64,000 nt of DNA from Bryobacterales bacterium (GCA_020854055.1 JADZGD010000044.1:62001-126000); one strand, 5' to 3'. Counted from the first letter of the stretch, positions 47,900 to 59,493 are shown. Notes: generated by a model from the sequence alone, not told the origin. Made by a program: numbers and translations.

Positions 47900-49819
47900 A
47901 TGAGCAAAATCATCGGAATCGACCTCGGTACCACCAACTCTGTCGTTGCCGTAATGGAAGGTGGCCAGCCGGTCGTAATTCCCAATCAGGAGGGCGGACG
48001 CACCACGCCTTCCGTCGTCGGCTTTACGAAAAGCGGCGAACGTCTGGTCGGTCAGGTTGCCAAACGCCAGGCCGTTACCAACCCAGAGAATACCATCTAC
48101 TCGATCAAGCGGTTCATGGGCCGCCGGCACAATGAGGTGACCGAGGAGATGCGGCTGGTACCCTACAAAATCGCCAGCGGCGATGGGAACGACGCCCGTA
48201 TCGAGGTTCAAGGCAAACTGTACTCTCCACCCGAGATTTCGGCCATGGTCCTCAGCAAGCTGAAGGAAGCCGCCGAAGCATATCTGGGCGAGAAAGTTAC
48301 CGAAGCCGTCATCACGGTTCCGGCCTATTTCAACGATGCCCAGCGGCAGGCGACAAAGGATGCCGGCAAGATCGCCGGCCTCGAGGTGAAGCGTATTATC
48401 AATGAGCCCACGGCCGCCGCTCTCGCCTACGGTTTGGACAAGAAGAAGGATGAGACCATCGCCGTGTTCGACTTCGGCGGCGGGACGTTCGATATCTCGA
48501 TCCTCGAGGTAGGCGACGGTGTGGTTGAAGTGAAGTCCACCAACGGTGATACGCACCTTGGCGGCGACAACATCGACCAGCGCCTGGTGGAGTGGATTAT
48601 CGATGATTTCAAGCGTGAAAACGGCATTGACCTGTCGCGCGACCAGATGGCGCTGCAGCGTCTTAAGGAGGCGGCCGAGAAGGCGAAGATCGAGCTCTCC
48701 AACCTTCTGGAGACCGAGATCAACCTTCCCTTCATCACCGCCGACGCCACCGGGCCGAAGCACCTGGTGTTGAAACTCACCCGCTCGCGTTTCGAGCAGA
48801 TGATCGACGACATTACGAAGCGGTGCGTTCATCCCTGCGAGCAGGCGCTGAAGGATGCCGGCATCACGCCGGCGCAGATCGACGAGGTGGTCCTGGTCGG
48901 CGGCTCCACGCGGATTCCGAAAGTTCAGGAAATTGTCCGTAACCTGTTCAACAAGGACCCCAACAAGACGGTCAACCCGGACGAAGTGGTCGCCGTGGGC
49001 GCTGCCGTTCAGGGCGGGGTGCTCAAGGGTGAAGTGAAAGACGTGCTGCTGCTCGACGTCACGCCGCTCTCGCTTGGTATTGAAACTCTGGGTGGCATCT
49101 TCACCAAGCTGATCGACCGCAACACGACGATTCCCACCCGCAAGAGCGAGACCTTCTCCACCGCCGCCGACAGCCAGACGTCGGTTGAGATCAAGGTCTA
49201 CCAGGGCGAGCGGCCGATGGCGGGCGACAACCGTCTGCTCGGCGTCTTCCAGTTGACCAACATTCCGCCGGCGCCGCGCGGAATTCCGCAGATCGAGGTG
49301 ACCTTCGACATCGACGCCAACGGCATTCTCAACGTCACCGCCAAGGACAAAGCCACCAACAACGAGCAGAAGATCACCATCACCTCCTCTTCGGGACTTT
49401 CCAAGGACGAGGTGGAGAAGATGGCTCGTGACGCCGAGTCCCATTCCGCCGACGACCGCCGCCGCCACGACGATATCGAGGCTCGCAACAAAGCCGACGC
49501 CATGGTCTACCAGATTGAGAAGATGCTCAAGGACCATCGTGAGAAGATCAGCGCCGACGACGCCTCGAATGTTGAAAAGGCGATCGAGGAAACCAAGGCC
49601 GCCATCAAGGAGGGCAGCGTCGAGCGGATCAATGCGGCCACCGACAAACTGACTCAGGCCAGCCACAAGTTGGCCGAGGCCATGTACAAGAACGCCGGCG
49701 CCGGTCCTCAACCCGGAGGCGCGCCCACTGACGGCGCGGGCGCCAAGCCCCAGGAGAAGGACAAAGACAACGTGGTTGACGCCGAGTATGTGGACGTCGA
49801 CGACAGCAACAAAAAGTAA
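47900..49819 (+). CDS. dnaK: chaperone protein DnaK (Hsp70)
   Basis: 639 residues, full length. The ATPase domain opens with [19 protein letters not shown], contains [26 protein letters not shown] in part, [27 protein letters not shown], and [16 protein letters not shown]. The peptide-binding domain starts near 385 ([14 protein letters not shown]) and the C-terminal tail ends [11 protein letters not shown], the GrpE/co-chaperone-facing acidic tail. GGAGG precedes the ATG at 47900. It leads an operon with dnaJ and an hspR-type gene; no grpE lies between. Confidence 0.98.
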   Translation: MSKIIGIDLGTTNSVVAVMEGGQPVVIPNQEGGRTTPSVVGFTKSGERLVGQVAKRQAVTNPENTIYSIKRFMGRRHNEVTEEMRLVPYKIASGDGNDARIEVQGKLYSPPEISAMVLSKLKEAAEAYLGEKVTEAVITVPAYFNDAQRQATKDAGKIAGLEVKRIINEPTAAALAYGLDKKKDETIAVFDFGGGTFDISILEVGDGVVEVKSTNGDTHLGGDNIDQRLVEWIIDDFKRENGIDLSRDQMALQRLKEAAEKAKIELSNLLETEINLPFITADATGPKHLVLKLTRSRFEQMIDDITKRCVHPCEQALKDAGITPAQIDEVVLVGGSTRIPKVQEIVRNLFNKDPNKTVNPDEVVAVGAAVQGGVLKGEVKDVLLLDVTPLSLGIETLGGIFTKLIDRNTTIPTRKSETFSTAADSQTSVEIKVYQGERPMAGDNRLLGVFQLTNIPPAPRGIPQIEVTFDIDANGILNVTAKDKATNNEQKITITSSSGLSKDEVEKMARDAESHSADDRRRHDDIEARNKADAMVYQIEKMLKDHREKISADDASNVEKAIEETKAAIKEGSVERINAATDKLTQASHKLAEAMYKNAGAGPQPGGAPTDGAGAKPQEKDKDNVVDAEYVDVDDSNKK

Positions 49820-49830
49820 GTAGAATGTTT

Positions 49831-49859
49831 CGGGTACCGGGGCGGCCACCCGGTACCCG
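49831..49859 (+). promoter_or_regulatory. strong hairpin between dnaK and dnaJ
   Basis: Arms CGGGTACCGGG (49831-49841) and CCCGGTACCCG (49849-49859), 11 bp perfect, loop 7 nt, beginning 12 nt after the dnaK stop. No T tract follows, so it is more likely an mRNA-processing or partial attenuation hairpin that lowers dnaJ relative to dnaK than a full terminator. Confidence 0.6.
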
Positions 49860-49879
49860 CCGATTTCGAGCGTGCGCTT

Positions 49880-51070
49880 ATGCCCCCACCCACTGAGGAC
49901 TATTACGAACTTCTCGGGACCAAGAAAGGCGCCTCCGAGGAGGAGATCCGTAAAGCCTACCGCCGGCTCGCCCGGAAGTACCACCCCGATCTCAACCCGG
50001 GTGACAAGGTGGCCGAGGAGCGCTTCAAGAAACTCCAGGAAGCCTACGAGGTGCTCAGCGATTCCAAAAAGCGCGCCATGTACGATCAGTACGGCTTCTA
50101 TTCCGAGCAGGGCCACCAGGCCGGCGGCGCACAGAATTCGCCGGGAGGGTTCGGTTTTCAGGGCTTCGATTTCGGAGACTACGGCCAGTGGACCCAGGGC
50201 ACCGGTGGCCGGTACTCCAGCGAGGATTTCGGCGGCTCCGCGGCGGGCGCCGGCGGCGGATTTCGTGACCTGTTCAGCCAGTTTTTCGGCGGCCGCGGTA
50301 GAGGCGCCGCCGGGCGAACCCAGCCCGAGCGTGGCTCCGATCTGGAATATGGTCTTGATATAGATTTCTGGCAGGCCATTCGTGGCACCCAGATTCGCCT
50401 CAACATCAACCGCCAGGAGATGTGCGCAGTTTGCAACGGTTCCGGTTCAGCCGGCGGCAAATCGACCCAGTGCCCCGAGTGTAAAGGGACGGGCCACGTC
50501 ACTCAAATGGCCGGAGCCATGCGTTTCGACCTGGCCTGTCCCCGCTGCGGCGGTAAAGGACAGTTGCATGACGTCTGCCCGAACTGCCACGGCGATGGGC
50601 GCATCTCTTCGGCCGAGCCGGTCGATGTTCGCATCCCCCAGGGTGTGGCGGCCGGGGCCCGGCTGCGCGTCGCCGGCAAGGGAAACGCCGGAACGCCCGG
50701 CGCGCCGTCCGGCGACCTGTACATCACGGTCCGTGTCCAGCCGCACCCCTTCTTCACCCGGGATGGCGACAATATCGGGATTCAGGTTCCGATCACCATC
50801 TGGGAGGCTGGGCTCGGTTCCAAGATCGAAGTTCCCACCATCGACGGGCGGGCTATGCTGAAGATCCCCCAAGGTACCCGCAATGGGCAGAAGTTCCGCA
50901 TGAGGGAGAAGGGGGTCTTTAACGCCCGGCGGAACGCCCGTGGCGATCAGATTGTCGAAGTCGTCATCCAGGCTCCCGCCGCGCACGATGAACGGACCCG
51001 CGAGATTCTTCGAGAACTGTCTCAGCTCCACCCCGAAGATCCGCGTGAACAGATGTGGAATCAAGTGTGA
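49880..51070 (+). CDS. dnaJ: co-chaperone DnaJ (Hsp40)
   Basis: 396 residues, normal length. The J domain (about 6-72) carries HPD in [12 protein letters not shown]; a G/F-rich region follows ([14 protein letters not shown]). The zinc domain has four CxxCxGxG repeats ([32 protein letters not shown]), and the C-terminal peptide-binding domains are intact ([22 protein letters not shown]). It stimulates DnaK ATPase and delivers substrates. It follows dnaK by 60 nt with a hairpin between, and the hspR-type gene follows after 7 nt. Confidence 0.97.
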   Translation: MPPPTEDYYELLGTKKGASEEEIRKAYRRLARKYHPDLNPGDKVAEERFKKLQEAYEVLSDSKKRAMYDQYGFYSEQGHQAGGAQNSPGGFGFQGFDFGDYGQWTQGTGGRYSSEDFGGSAAGAGGGFRDLFSQFFGGRGRGAAGRTQPERGSDLEYGLDIDFWQAIRGTQIRLNINRQEMCAVCNGSGSAGGKSTQCPECKGTGHVTQMAGAMRFDLACPRCGGKGQLHDVCPNCHGDGRISSAEPVDVRIPQGVAAGARLRVAGKGNAGTPGAPSGDLYITVRVQPHPFFTRDGDNIGIQVPITIWEAGLGSKIEVPTIDGRAMLKIPQGTRNGQKFRMREKGVFNARRNARGDQIVEVVIQAPAAHDERTREILRELSQLHPEDPREQMWNQV

Positions 51071-51077
51071 GGGATCA

Positions 51078-51452
51078 ATGGCCAGAGGGAAACGTAAGAC
51101 CGCCGCGTTCATGATCTCCGCCGTCGCGGAGCAATATCAGATCCACCCGCAGACACTGCGCCTCTATGAGCGCGAGGGATTGCTCAAGCCCTCCCGCAGC
51201 GACGGCAACACCCGCCTTTACACGGTGGAAGACCTGGAACGATTGGAAATCATCCTGGAGTTGACGCGCGAGTTGGGCGTCAATCTGGCCGGCGTGGAGA
51301 TCATCCTCAACATGCGGGAGAAGATGGCCGCCATGCAGAAGCAGATTGAGCAGTTTGTAGCGACGTTGAACGCCGAACTTTTCCGCCTTGCTCCAACCGC
51401 GGGCCAGCCCAGCACCACGCTGATTCCGGTGGCGCGAACACAGCGCAAATAA
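51078..51452 (+). CDS. hspR: HspR-type MerR-family heat-shock repressor
   Basis: 124 residues from the ATG at 51078; a longer frame to 50940 overlaps dnaJ. The winged helix reads MISAVAEQYQIHPQTLRLYE, then EGLLKPSRSDGNTRLYTVEDLE and ELGVNLAGVEIILNM, which is the HspR pattern, including the 'gvnLaGVeiIL' helix. HspR represses dnaK, clpB and lon-type genes in actinobacteria and some others, and loses activity on heat stress, often through DnaK. Its position as third gene after dnaK-dnaJ is the classical arrangement. The HAIR-like element at 47759 is its likely operator. No binding data here, so the target list is inference. Confidence 0.85.
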   Translation: MARGKRKTAAFMISAVAEQYQIHPQTLRLYEREGLLKPSRSDGNTRLYTVEDLERLEIILELTRELGVNLAGVEIILNMREKMAAMQKQIEQFVATLNAELFRLAPTAGQPSTTLIPVARTQRK

Positions 51453-51461
51453 GGGCCGCAA

Positions 51462-53153
<1,692 letters not shown>

Positions 53154-53179
53154 CGCGAGATCCCTGAGAACCCTAGGTC

Positions 53180-53197
53180 CTGTTTATTGTACAACAG
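53180..53197. promoter_or_regulatory. palindrome with a -10-like box upstream of rpoD
   Basis: CTGTT-N8-AACAG inverted repeat (53180-53197) containing the perfect palindrome TTGTACAA. On the minus strand it includes TACAAT (53191-53186), a possible rpoD -10 about 33 nt before the start. No -35 is recognisable. Spacing does not fit the E. coli LexA box. Confidence 0.35.
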
Positions 53198-53207
53198 CCG
53201 CTTGATG

Positions 53208-53231
53208 GCGGCCGGAGTCTCAACCGGCCGC
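53208..53231 (-). promoter_or_regulatory. hairpin in the dnaG-rpoD intergenic spacer
   Basis: GCGGCCGG (53208-53215) and CCGGCCGC (53224-53231), 8-bp stem, 8-nt loop, starting 8 nt after the dnaG stop. No T tract follows on the minus strand. It may be a processing or partial-termination signal setting the dnaG:rpoD ratio. Confidence 0.5.
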
Positions 53232-53238
53232 AAAATTC

Positions 53239-54987
53239 TCACTCACCCGATCGTCTTGCCTGCAGCCGGTCCAACTCCTGCGCCAGTGGGCGGATTGCCT
53301 CGAACTCGCCGGCTCGCTCCGCCTGTTTGATACGCTGACGCAGTTCGGAGATTTCCCGCTGGCGCTCGCTTGCATAAATGGTATCAAGACAGGCGCGCGC
53401 CAGAACAACCGTGTAATTCTCTCCGGACATACTATCGGTCAGAACGATCGAACTCAGTAGTTCCTGATCGGGAACTTCCAGCCGGTCATGCAAAGATTGA
53501 TAAGTTACCACGTCGTGAGCGGCGTGAATCGCGGCCAATGTGTGGAAAATACGGCCCATCGTAAGCCGCTCCACAAAGGGAGCCTCGAGTAGTTGCCCGG
53601 CAAGCTGGCTCTGTGAGTCCGGATCCTTAATCAGGCACAGGAGCAGTTGTCTTTCCACCGGAGGCACCCTGGGTGGCGCGGGTTGTTTCATTCCGGCCGT
53701 TTCCCGCCGCCCGGCAGCCGCTTTGCGGAACTCTTCGAGCACCGCGTCCGGGGCCAGGCCCAGATACGAAGCGATCTCGTTGGCGATGGTCATTCGTTCC
53801 AGCCGGTTGGAGACCCGCTGCACGGCCGGCAGCAGGCTCCTGAGCATCTCCAGTTTGCCTTCGGACGTGCGCTGGTCGAACCGCCGGCGGGCACGATCGG
53901 CCAGCCACAGAAAGTATTCCGGCGCCCGGTCGAGCGCCTGCTGGTAGGCGCCGGCGCCATGCTCCCGGATGTACTCATCCGGGTCCAGGCCGGCATTCAA
54001 CTCCAGGATGCGGGCCCGCATGCCTTCCTCGAGCAGCATCTGGATGGAACGCTCGGCGGCATTGGATCCGGCCGTGTCCGGGTCGAAGTTCACCACGATG
54101 TGATCGGTGTGCCTGTGGATGGCCCGCACATGGTCGTTGGTCAAAGACGTTCCGCAACTGGCTACCACCTCCCGGACCCCGGCCGCATACACGCCGATCA
54201 CATCCATGTAACCTTCCACCAGAATGGCCCGGTTCTGCTTGCGGATGGCACTCTTGGCCCGGTGCAGGTTGTAGAGCACGCTGCTCTTGCGGTAGAGCGG
54301 CGTTTCGGCCGAGTTCAGGTACTTCGGTTGCTCGTCATCGGCGAGCGCCCGGCCGCCGAAGGCGATGATTTTCCCCATCTCGTTATGAATGGGAAACATC
54401 AGCCGGTGGCGGAACCGGTCGTACAAGGAGCCGTCCTCTCGCCGCAAAACCAGTTTGGACTCCTCGATCAGATCCGGCGGGTAGCGCTTCGCCTGAAGCC
54501 TCCTGGCCAACCACGCTCCTCCTGCCTCGGCCAGGCCCAGCCCGAACTCCTCGGCTGCCTGGCGGCTTACGCCCCGGCGCTCCAGGTACGCGCGCGCCGT
54601 TGCCCCGGAAGAAGAAAGCAGGGCCGCCCGGAAGGACTCGGCGGCGAACTCGTGAATCTCCACCAGGCCCGCCCGAAGCTTCGTGCCGGTATCGCTGTAC
54701 TGGTCCCGTTTGGGGATCGGGATCCCATTGCGCTCGGCCAGCAATCGCAGCGCCTCGAAGAAAGAGACCCCTTCAATCTCCTGGATAAACGTGAACACGT
54801 CGCCCTTCTTGTCGCATCCGAAGCACTTGAAAAACTGGTGATCCGCGTGCACCGAAAACGACGGCGTCTTTTCGTTGTGAAACGGGCACAGCCCCACCCA
54901 GCGGGCCCCCTGCTTCTTCAGCCGGACGTGCTCGCCAATTACGCGGACAATGTCCACGGAACTCTTGACCTGTTCCTTGAAATCCAC
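53239..54987 (-). CDS. dnaG: DNA primase
   Basis: 582 residues, normal for bacterial primase, which lays RNA primers at the replication fork. The CHC2 zinc domain has CPFHNEKTPSFSV and FFKCFGCDKKGD. The catalytic core follows (SETP-like FGLGLAEAGGAWL, MFPIHNEMGKIIAFGGRAL). TOPRIM metal motifs are ILVEGYMDVIGVYAAG and VVNFDPDTAGSNAA. The C-terminal DnaB-binding helical domain is present. The ATG at 54987 follows AAGGGTGG. It forms a two-gene macromolecular-synthesis unit with rpoD; rpsU, often the third member, is absent. Confidence 0.97.
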   Translation of the reverse strand: MDFKEQVKSSVDIVRVIGEHVRLKKQGARWVGLCPFHNEKTPSFSVHADHQFFKCFGCDKKGDVFTFIQEIEGVSFFEALRLLAERNGIPIPKRDQYSDTGTKLRAGLVEIHEFAAESFRAALLSSSGATARAYLERRGVSRQAAEEFGLGLAEAGGAWLARRLQAKRYPPDLIEESKLVLRREDGSLYDRFRHRLMFPIHNEMGKIIAFGGRALADDEQPKYLNSAETPLYRKSSVLYNLHRAKSAIRKQNRAILVEGYMDVIGVYAAGVREVVASCGTSLTNDHVRAIHRHTDHIVVNFDPDTAGSNAAERSIQMLLEEGMRARILELNAGLDPDEYIREHGAGAYQQALDRAPEYFLWLADRARRRFDQRTSEGKLEMLRSLLPAVQRVSNRLERMTIANEIASYLGLAPDAVLEEFRKAAAGRRETAGMKQPAPPRVPPVERQLLLCLIKDPDSQSQLAGQLLEAPFVERLTMGRIFHTLAAIHAAHDVVTYQSLHDRLEVPDQELLSSIVLTDSMSGENYTVVLARACLDTIYASERQREISELRQRIKQAERAGEFEAIRPLAQELDRLQARRSGE

Positions 54988-55191
54988 CCTTAACCAGGAT
55001 TAGCAGATACCGGGCTTCCACGCTGTACACTGTTAGTTGCGCGATGCCGGTTCCGGCTGGTTGTCACGGGAAGGTTCGCGGCGAACGCCGGGTGCGGTTT
55101 CCCACCGGCGCCGCGCGGTGGGTAGTCTGTGCTATTTATGGAATCCTGTATTTTCGATCGCGTCTAACGGTTAGCACCTGGCGCGGCAAAG
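54988..55191. other. divergent spacer between dnaG and the second TolB/TPR gene
   Basis: 204 nt without a supported gene. It contains the inverted repeat CTAAC-G-GTTAG at 55164-55174, about 30 nt before the plus-strand gene, which could be an operator. The GTAACG pair seen at the paralogous gene is absent. Confidence 0.5.
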
Positions 55192-57039
55192 GTGACCTTA
55201 CATGGAGGAATGTTGGCGAGAGACATACCACCGGGCGTGACGGAGGATAGCTCGGCCCCCGATGCTGGCTCGATCGAACCGCAACTCCCCCCTGGAGTTA
55301 CCCTCGCCGCCGTGCGCTCCCAGTTGGAGCGGGTTCTAGCCAGCGAGTACTTCACGCACTCGGACCGGCTCAGCCGGTTCCTGCGTTTTGCGGTTGAGCA
55401 GGTGCTGCACGGCCAGGCCAACAAACTGAAGGAGTACCTGATCGGCGTGGAAGTCTTCGACCGGCAGGAGAACTTCGACCCGCGCATCGATTCCATCGTC
55501 CGCGTGGAGGCGCGGCGCCTCCGCTCCAAGCTCGATCAGTACTACGAAGGAGAGGGCCGCGACGATGCGGTTCAGATCCAGTTCCGCAAGGGCCGTTATG
55601 TGCCCGCCTTCCGCTCCCGCCCCCGCCAGGCGGGTAAGAGTTTCTCGGAAATTCTCTCGGTGGCGGCCGGCCGCGACTGGCTTGCCGTGGCCGTGCTGCC
55701 GTTTGAAAGCTTGAGCCGCGAGCCCTCTCACCAGTTCTTTGCCGACGGACTGACCCAGGAAGTGATCGCCAGCCTGACCCGGCTGCCGGGACTGCGGGTA
55801 GCGGCGCGCACCTCCAGCTTCCAGTACCGCGACCGCTACCCCGACATTCGCCGCATCGGTGAAGAGCTGAAGGTGGATGCATTGCTCACCGGCAGCATCC
55901 GCCGCGAGGGTGACCGCGCGCGGGTCACCTCGCACCTGGTCCATGTGGCGGAAGGCTACTACATCTGGTCCGACTCCTATGATTGCGACGCCAGTGACGT
56001 CTTCGCCGCCCAGGAGGAGATCTCGCGAAAGATCCTGCGGGCGGTGGGAGCAAAAATTGCTGGCCAACCCGAGCCGGAGCCGCATGCCACCGGGACCGTT
56101 CTCCCGGACCATCTCCCGCCGGGGCCCTCGATGAAGCAGGCGCCCGCGGGTGGCCGCGGCGGAGAACCCGCCGCTCCACCGTCAATCACCGCCCGCTGTT
56201 TCACCCTGTCGCTGCAGACACTGATGGGGCAGGTGAGTCCGGAAGAGGCGCGCAAAACCGCCGCGGGATACATTGCCGAACTCGGCCCGGCGATTGAATC
56301 CGACCCTGCCGCGGCGCTCGCCGTGGCCCAGGCGCACGCGGCCAACTGGAACTGGGAGCGGGCTGCGGCGGCATTCGAACAGGCGATTCGCCTGCAACCG
56401 GAAGATCCCCCGACCCGTGCCGCCTATGGCGTCTACCTGGCCCTTCGCGGGCAATTGAACGAAGGGCTGGAAGAGATGCGGCTGGCCGAGGAACTGGCCC
56501 CCGGGTCGGCACTGCTGATGGCCGGCATTGGATGGATTTTGTACCTGAAACGGGATACCGCCAGGGCTGTCGAGCGGTATCGTGACGCGCTGGCCGTTGA
56601 CCGCGAACTGGCCGTCGCGCTGTGCGGCCTGGCGGATGCCGATCTGCTGCGGCATTCTTATGCCGAGGCGGTGGAACTGGCCGAAAAGGCTTCGCGGTTG
56701 ACCGACGCGGCGTGCCTGGCTCCGCTCGTCCTCGCCCGCGCGCTGGTGGCTGGCGGGCGCCGCGCCGATGGCGAACGCCTGCTCGGTGAAATTCTGTCTG
56801 AGGCGAAGCGCCGCTATATTTCTCCAGCCCGGATCGCCTCGGTCTATGCCGCGCGCGGCGAGACCGAAATGGCGCTGCAACATTTGGATAACGCCGTGGC
56901 TCTGCGCTGCCCGGAACTGCTCTGGCTGCCTTCGGATCCAGCCTTTGATCCGATCCGCGCCGACGGCAGGTTTGGCGAATTAATGGAAAGACTGGTTTCC
57001 GGCCACCGCCAGGACCGCTCCGGGACCGCTTCCCACTAA
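55192..57039 (+). CDS. second TolB-like/TPR protein with winged-helix-like N-terminus
   Basis: 615 residues from a GTG at 55192; an ATG at 55210 and a TTG at 55213 just after GGAGG are alternatives. The N-terminal module (LSRFLRFAVEQVLHG, LKEYLIGVEVFDR, NFDPRIDSIVRVEARRLRSKLDQYYEGEGR, in parts; QFRKGRYVPAF) is clearly paralogous to the one at 15435. A TolB/FlgO-like domain follows (WLAVAVLPFESLS, FADGLTQEVIASLTRLPGLRV, LLTGSIRREGDRARVTSHLVH), then TPR repeats from about 360. I see no clear transmembrane helix between the modules, unlike the first copy, so this one may be soluble. It is divergent from dnaG and lies upstream of the nuo genes. Role is inference. Confidence 0.82.
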   Translation: MTLHGGMLARDIPPGVTEDSSAPDAGSIEPQLPPGVTLAAVRSQLERVLASEYFTHSDRLSRFLRFAVEQVLHGQANKLKEYLIGVEVFDRQENFDPRIDSIVRVEARRLRSKLDQYYEGEGRDDAVQIQFRKGRYVPAFRSRPRQAGKSFSEILSVAAGRDWLAVAVLPFESLSREPSHQFFADGLTQEVIASLTRLPGLRVAARTSSFQYRDRYPDIRRIGEELKVDALLTGSIRREGDRARVTSHLVHVAEGYYIWSDSYDCDASDVFAAQEEISRKILRAVGAKIAGQPEPEPHATGTVLPDHLPPGPSMKQAPAGGRGGEPAAPPSITARCFTLSLQTLMGQVSPEEARKTAAGYIAELGPAIESDPAAALAVAQAHAANWNWERAAAAFEQAIRLQPEDPPTRAAYGVYLALRGQLNEGLEEMRLAEELAPGSALLMAGIGWILYLKRDTARAVERYRDALAVDRELAVALCGLADADLLRHSYAEAVELAEKASRLTDAACLAPLVLARALVAGGRRADGERLLGEILSEAKRRYISPARIASVYAARGETEMALQHLDNAVALRCPELLWLPSDPAFDPIRADGRFGELMERLVSGHRQDRSGTASH

Positions 57040-57068
57040 GCGCCGTGTTAACCCGCGAAGCGTAATCT

Positions 57069-57087
57069 CCCGGCCGGGCAGGTTTTT
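57069..57087 (+). terminator. possible weak terminator after the second TolB/TPR gene
   Basis: CCCGGCCGGG (57069-57078), CAGG, TTTTT (57083-57087), about 30 nt after the stop. The palindrome has almost no loop, so the hairpin would be short. Confidence 0.3.
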
Positions 57088-57223
57088 CTAATTTCAGCAA
57101 ACTGGCTCTGTTTGTTCGGATTGCACGGAATTGCCCGGTTTTTCCTGGACTTAGAGGAGCTTCGGACATTTGACACCCGAAATTTGGCTATGCTAAACCT
57201 AGTTGTTCTAAGACGAGATTGGC

Positions 57224-57847
57224 ATGCCAGACGAGGTGAAACCCGAAGGTACGGCGCAAGCGCCCGCCGGGGGTACCGCAGCCCCGAAATCTCCCGCTCC
57301 GAAAGCTTCTCCGCCCCCCAAGCCGCCGGTTCCCACCACCATGGTGACTACCCCCTGGGATGGCGAGATTCCCGGCCGCCTGAAGGAGCAGTTCGGCGGC
57401 CAGGTGGTGGAGTGCGCGTCCTATCTCGACCAGAATTTCGTCGTGGCAAAGCCGGACGCGGTCATCCCAATCCTGGATTTTCTCAAACTGGAACTGGACT
57501 TCGACTATCTGGTGGATGTAACGGTGGTCGACTGGCCGAAAAAGCCCGAACGCTTCGAGCTGATCTGGATTCTTTACAGCTTCCACCGCAACGAACGGCT
57601 GCGTGTGAAAACATCGATTCCCGAGGGCGCCACGGCCGCATCGGCCGTCTCCCTGTACCCGACGGCCAACTGGCTGGAACGGGAAGCCTACGATATGTTT
57701 GGAGTGGAGTTTGCCGGCCACCCGGACCTGCGCCGCATCCTGCTGCCCGAGGAGTGGGAGGGCTTCCCGTTGCGTAAAGACTACGGGATTACCCAGATGG
57801 ACAATCGCTGGGTGAGGGAGAATCTGGGAATCGAGAGCGGGCAATAG
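57224..57847 (+). CDS. nuoC: NADH-quinone oxidoreductase subunit C
   Basis: 207 residues. NuoC is a peripheral-arm subunit of respiratory complex I that helps hold the quinone module. The conserved core starts near residue 45, with [39 protein letters not shown] and the family block [42 protein letters not shown] (seen here in parts). The first ~40 residues are an unusual Pro/Ala/Lys-rich extension ([20 protein letters not shown]). A TTGACA at 57170 may belong to its promoter, but the -10 spacing is poor. It begins a nuoC-D-I-J-K-L-M cluster; no nuoA or nuoB precedes it. Confidence 0.95.
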   Translation: MPDEVKPEGTAQAPAGGTAAPKSPAPKASPPPKPPVPTTMVTTPWDGEIPGRLKEQFGGQVVECASYLDQNFVVAKPDAVIPILDFLKLELDFDYLVDVTVVDWPKKPERFELIWILYSFHRNERLRVKTSIPEGATAASAVSLYPTANWLEREAYDMFGVEFAGHPDLRRILLPEEWEGFPLRKDYGITQMDNRWVRENLGIESGQ

Positions 57848-57849
57848 AG

Positions 57850-58962
57850 ATGGCCGAAGCTACCTTTTTAGACTCCACCGAACTGGTCCTCAACATGGGA
57901 CCGCAGCATCCCTCGACGCACGGTGTGCTGCGGGTGATCCTGAAGTTGGACGGCGAAAAGGTGATGGGCACCGAGTGCGTGATCGGCTACCTGCACCGCG
58001 GCGTGGAAAAGATCGCTGAAAATCGCACCTATACGATGTTTGCGCCCTACGTGGACCGGATGGATTACTGCGCCGCGGTGTCCAACGGTTTGGGCTACTG
58101 CCTGGCGGCCGAGAAGCTGCTCAAAACCGAGGTTCCCGAGCGCGCGCAGGTGGTGCGGGTGATCCTGACTGAGTTGAACCGGATTGCCAGCCACCTGATC
58201 TGGCTTGGAACGCACGCGCTGGACATCGGCGCCATTACCCCGCTGTTTTACACCATGCGGGAGCGGGAAGAGATCCTCAAGATCTTTGAGAATTACTGCG
58301 GCGCCCGGTTGACCACCCATGCCTTCCGCATCGGCGGCTTGCAGTACGAACTCTATGACGGCTTCGAGCAGGAAGTGAACGCCTTTTGTGATACCTTCCC
58401 CGCGCGGGTCGACGAGTACGAAGAGTTGCTCACCGGCAATCGCATCTGGATCGACCGGTTGCAGGGAGTGGGAATTCTCAACGCCGAGGACTGCAAAGCC
58501 TACGGCATCACCGGTCCGCTGCTGCGCGCTGCCGGCGTGAAATGGGACCTGCGCAAGGCGCAGCCCTACTCCGGCTACGAGAAGTACGACTTCGACATAC
58601 CCACGCGGGAAAACGGCGACACCTACGACCGCTACATCGTCCGCATGCAGGAGATGCGTCAATCGCTCCGCATCGTGCGCCAGGCGGTGAAGGACATTCC
58701 CGCCGGACCGATCATGGGCAAGGTGCCCAAGGTGATGAAGCCCCCTATTGGCGAGGTTTATCTTTCGATCGAGGCGCCCAAGGGCGAGTTGGGCTACTAC
58801 ATCGTGAGCGACGGTACGGTGAATCCCTACCGCGTGCGGGTGCGCCCGCCTTCGTTCGTCAACCTGCAGGCGGTGGAGAAGATGGCCAAAGGCGCTCTGG
58901 TGGCGGACCTGGTGGCCATCATCGGCACGATCGATATCGTGTTGGGTGAAGTGGACCGTTAA
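57850..58962 (+). CDS. nuoD: NADH-quinone oxidoreductase subunit D
   Basis: 370 residues, 2 nt after nuoC. The 49-kDa-type subunit forms the quinone pocket with NuoB. Signatures: [79 protein letters not shown], and the C-terminal [33 protein letters not shown], with [18 protein letters not shown] closing it. It is not fused to NuoC. No nuoH, E, F or G follows; the next gene is nuoI. Confidence 0.97.
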   Translation: MAEATFLDSTELVLNMGPQHPSTHGVLRVILKLDGEKVMGTECVIGYLHRGVEKIAENRTYTMFAPYVDRMDYCAAVSNGLGYCLAAEKLLKTEVPERAQVVRVILTELNRIASHLIWLGTHALDIGAITPLFYTMREREEILKIFENYCGARLTTHAFRIGGLQYELYDGFEQEVNAFCDTFPARVDEYEELLTGNRIWIDRLQGVGILNAEDCKAYGITGPLLRAAGVKWDLRKAQPYSGYEKYDFDIPTRENGDTYDRYIVRMQEMRQSLRIVRQAVKDIPAGPIMGKVPKVMKPPIGEVYLSIEAPKGELGYYIVSDGTVNPYRVRVRPPSFVNLQAVEKMAKGALVADLVAIIGTIDIVLGEVDR

Positions 58963-58976
58963 GGAAGGGGTTCAGA

Positions 58977-59432
58977 GTGCGAAAGCTATTACGCAAAATC
59001 TTCCTGCTGGACCTGGTTGAAGGGTTGAAGGTGACCTTTCGCAACCAGGATCCGAAACGGATTTATACCGAGCAATACCCGGCCGAGCGCCCCAAGGTGG
59101 GTGAGCGCTACCGCGGCGCTCCGCGGCTGAACGTCAACCCCGAGACCGGCGAAACGTTGTGCATCGCCTGCAACCTGTGCGCGCTGGCCTGCCCGGAGCA
59201 TCTGATCGTGCTGTACAGCGAGCGCAACGAGGAGACGCGGCGCAAAGAGTTGACCACGTTCACCTTTGATACCTCGCGCTGTATGTTCTGCGGGCTGTGC
59301 GAAGATGCCTGCCCGGTGGACGCGCTGGAGTTGACCCAGGATTTCGAACTGGCCGGCTACACGCGCGAAGGACAGATCTTCGACCGGCAGATGCTGGAGG
59401 AGGGCCCCCGGCCGGTGCAATACAAGTTTTGA
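58977..59432 (+). CDS. nuoI: NADH-quinone oxidoreductase subunit I
   Basis: 151 residues from a GTG at 58977 with AAGGAAGGGG upstream. It carries the two 4Fe-4S clusters N6a and N6b that pass electrons toward quinone: CIACNLCALACP near residue 62 and CMFCGLCEDACP near 102. Between them are the usual LIVLYSERNEE and DTSRCMF segments. It follows nuoD by 14 nt, where other genomes often carry nuoH. Confidence 0.96.
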   Translation: MRKLLRKIFLLDLVEGLKVTFRNQDPKRIYTEQYPAERPKVGERYRGAPRLNVNPETGETLCIACNLCALACPEHLIVLYSERNEETRRKELTTFTFDTSRCMFCGLCEDACPVDALELTQDFELAGYTREGQIFDRQMLEEGPRPVQYKF

Positions 59433-59493
59433 TGCGCGGCTGCTCGCGCGCCGGCCAGGGTTCGGGTTCGGCGGCCGGCCGCAGGTGGCTTCG

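Noticed and set aside
47894..50116. 740-codon minus-strand frame across dnaK and dnaJ
   Set aside because: It is antisense to two unmistakable chaperone genes and has no recognisable domain; long shadows are common in GC-rich genes.
53180..53197. LexA box of the CTGT-N8-ACAG type upstream of rpoD
   Set aside because: The spacing between CTGT and ACAG is 10, not 8, so it does not fit the E. coli-type site.
57170..57194. Canonical promoter TTGACA/TATGCT before nuoC
   Set aside because: The spacer is only 13 bp, too short for a normal sigma-70 promoter; one of the two boxes may still be used.
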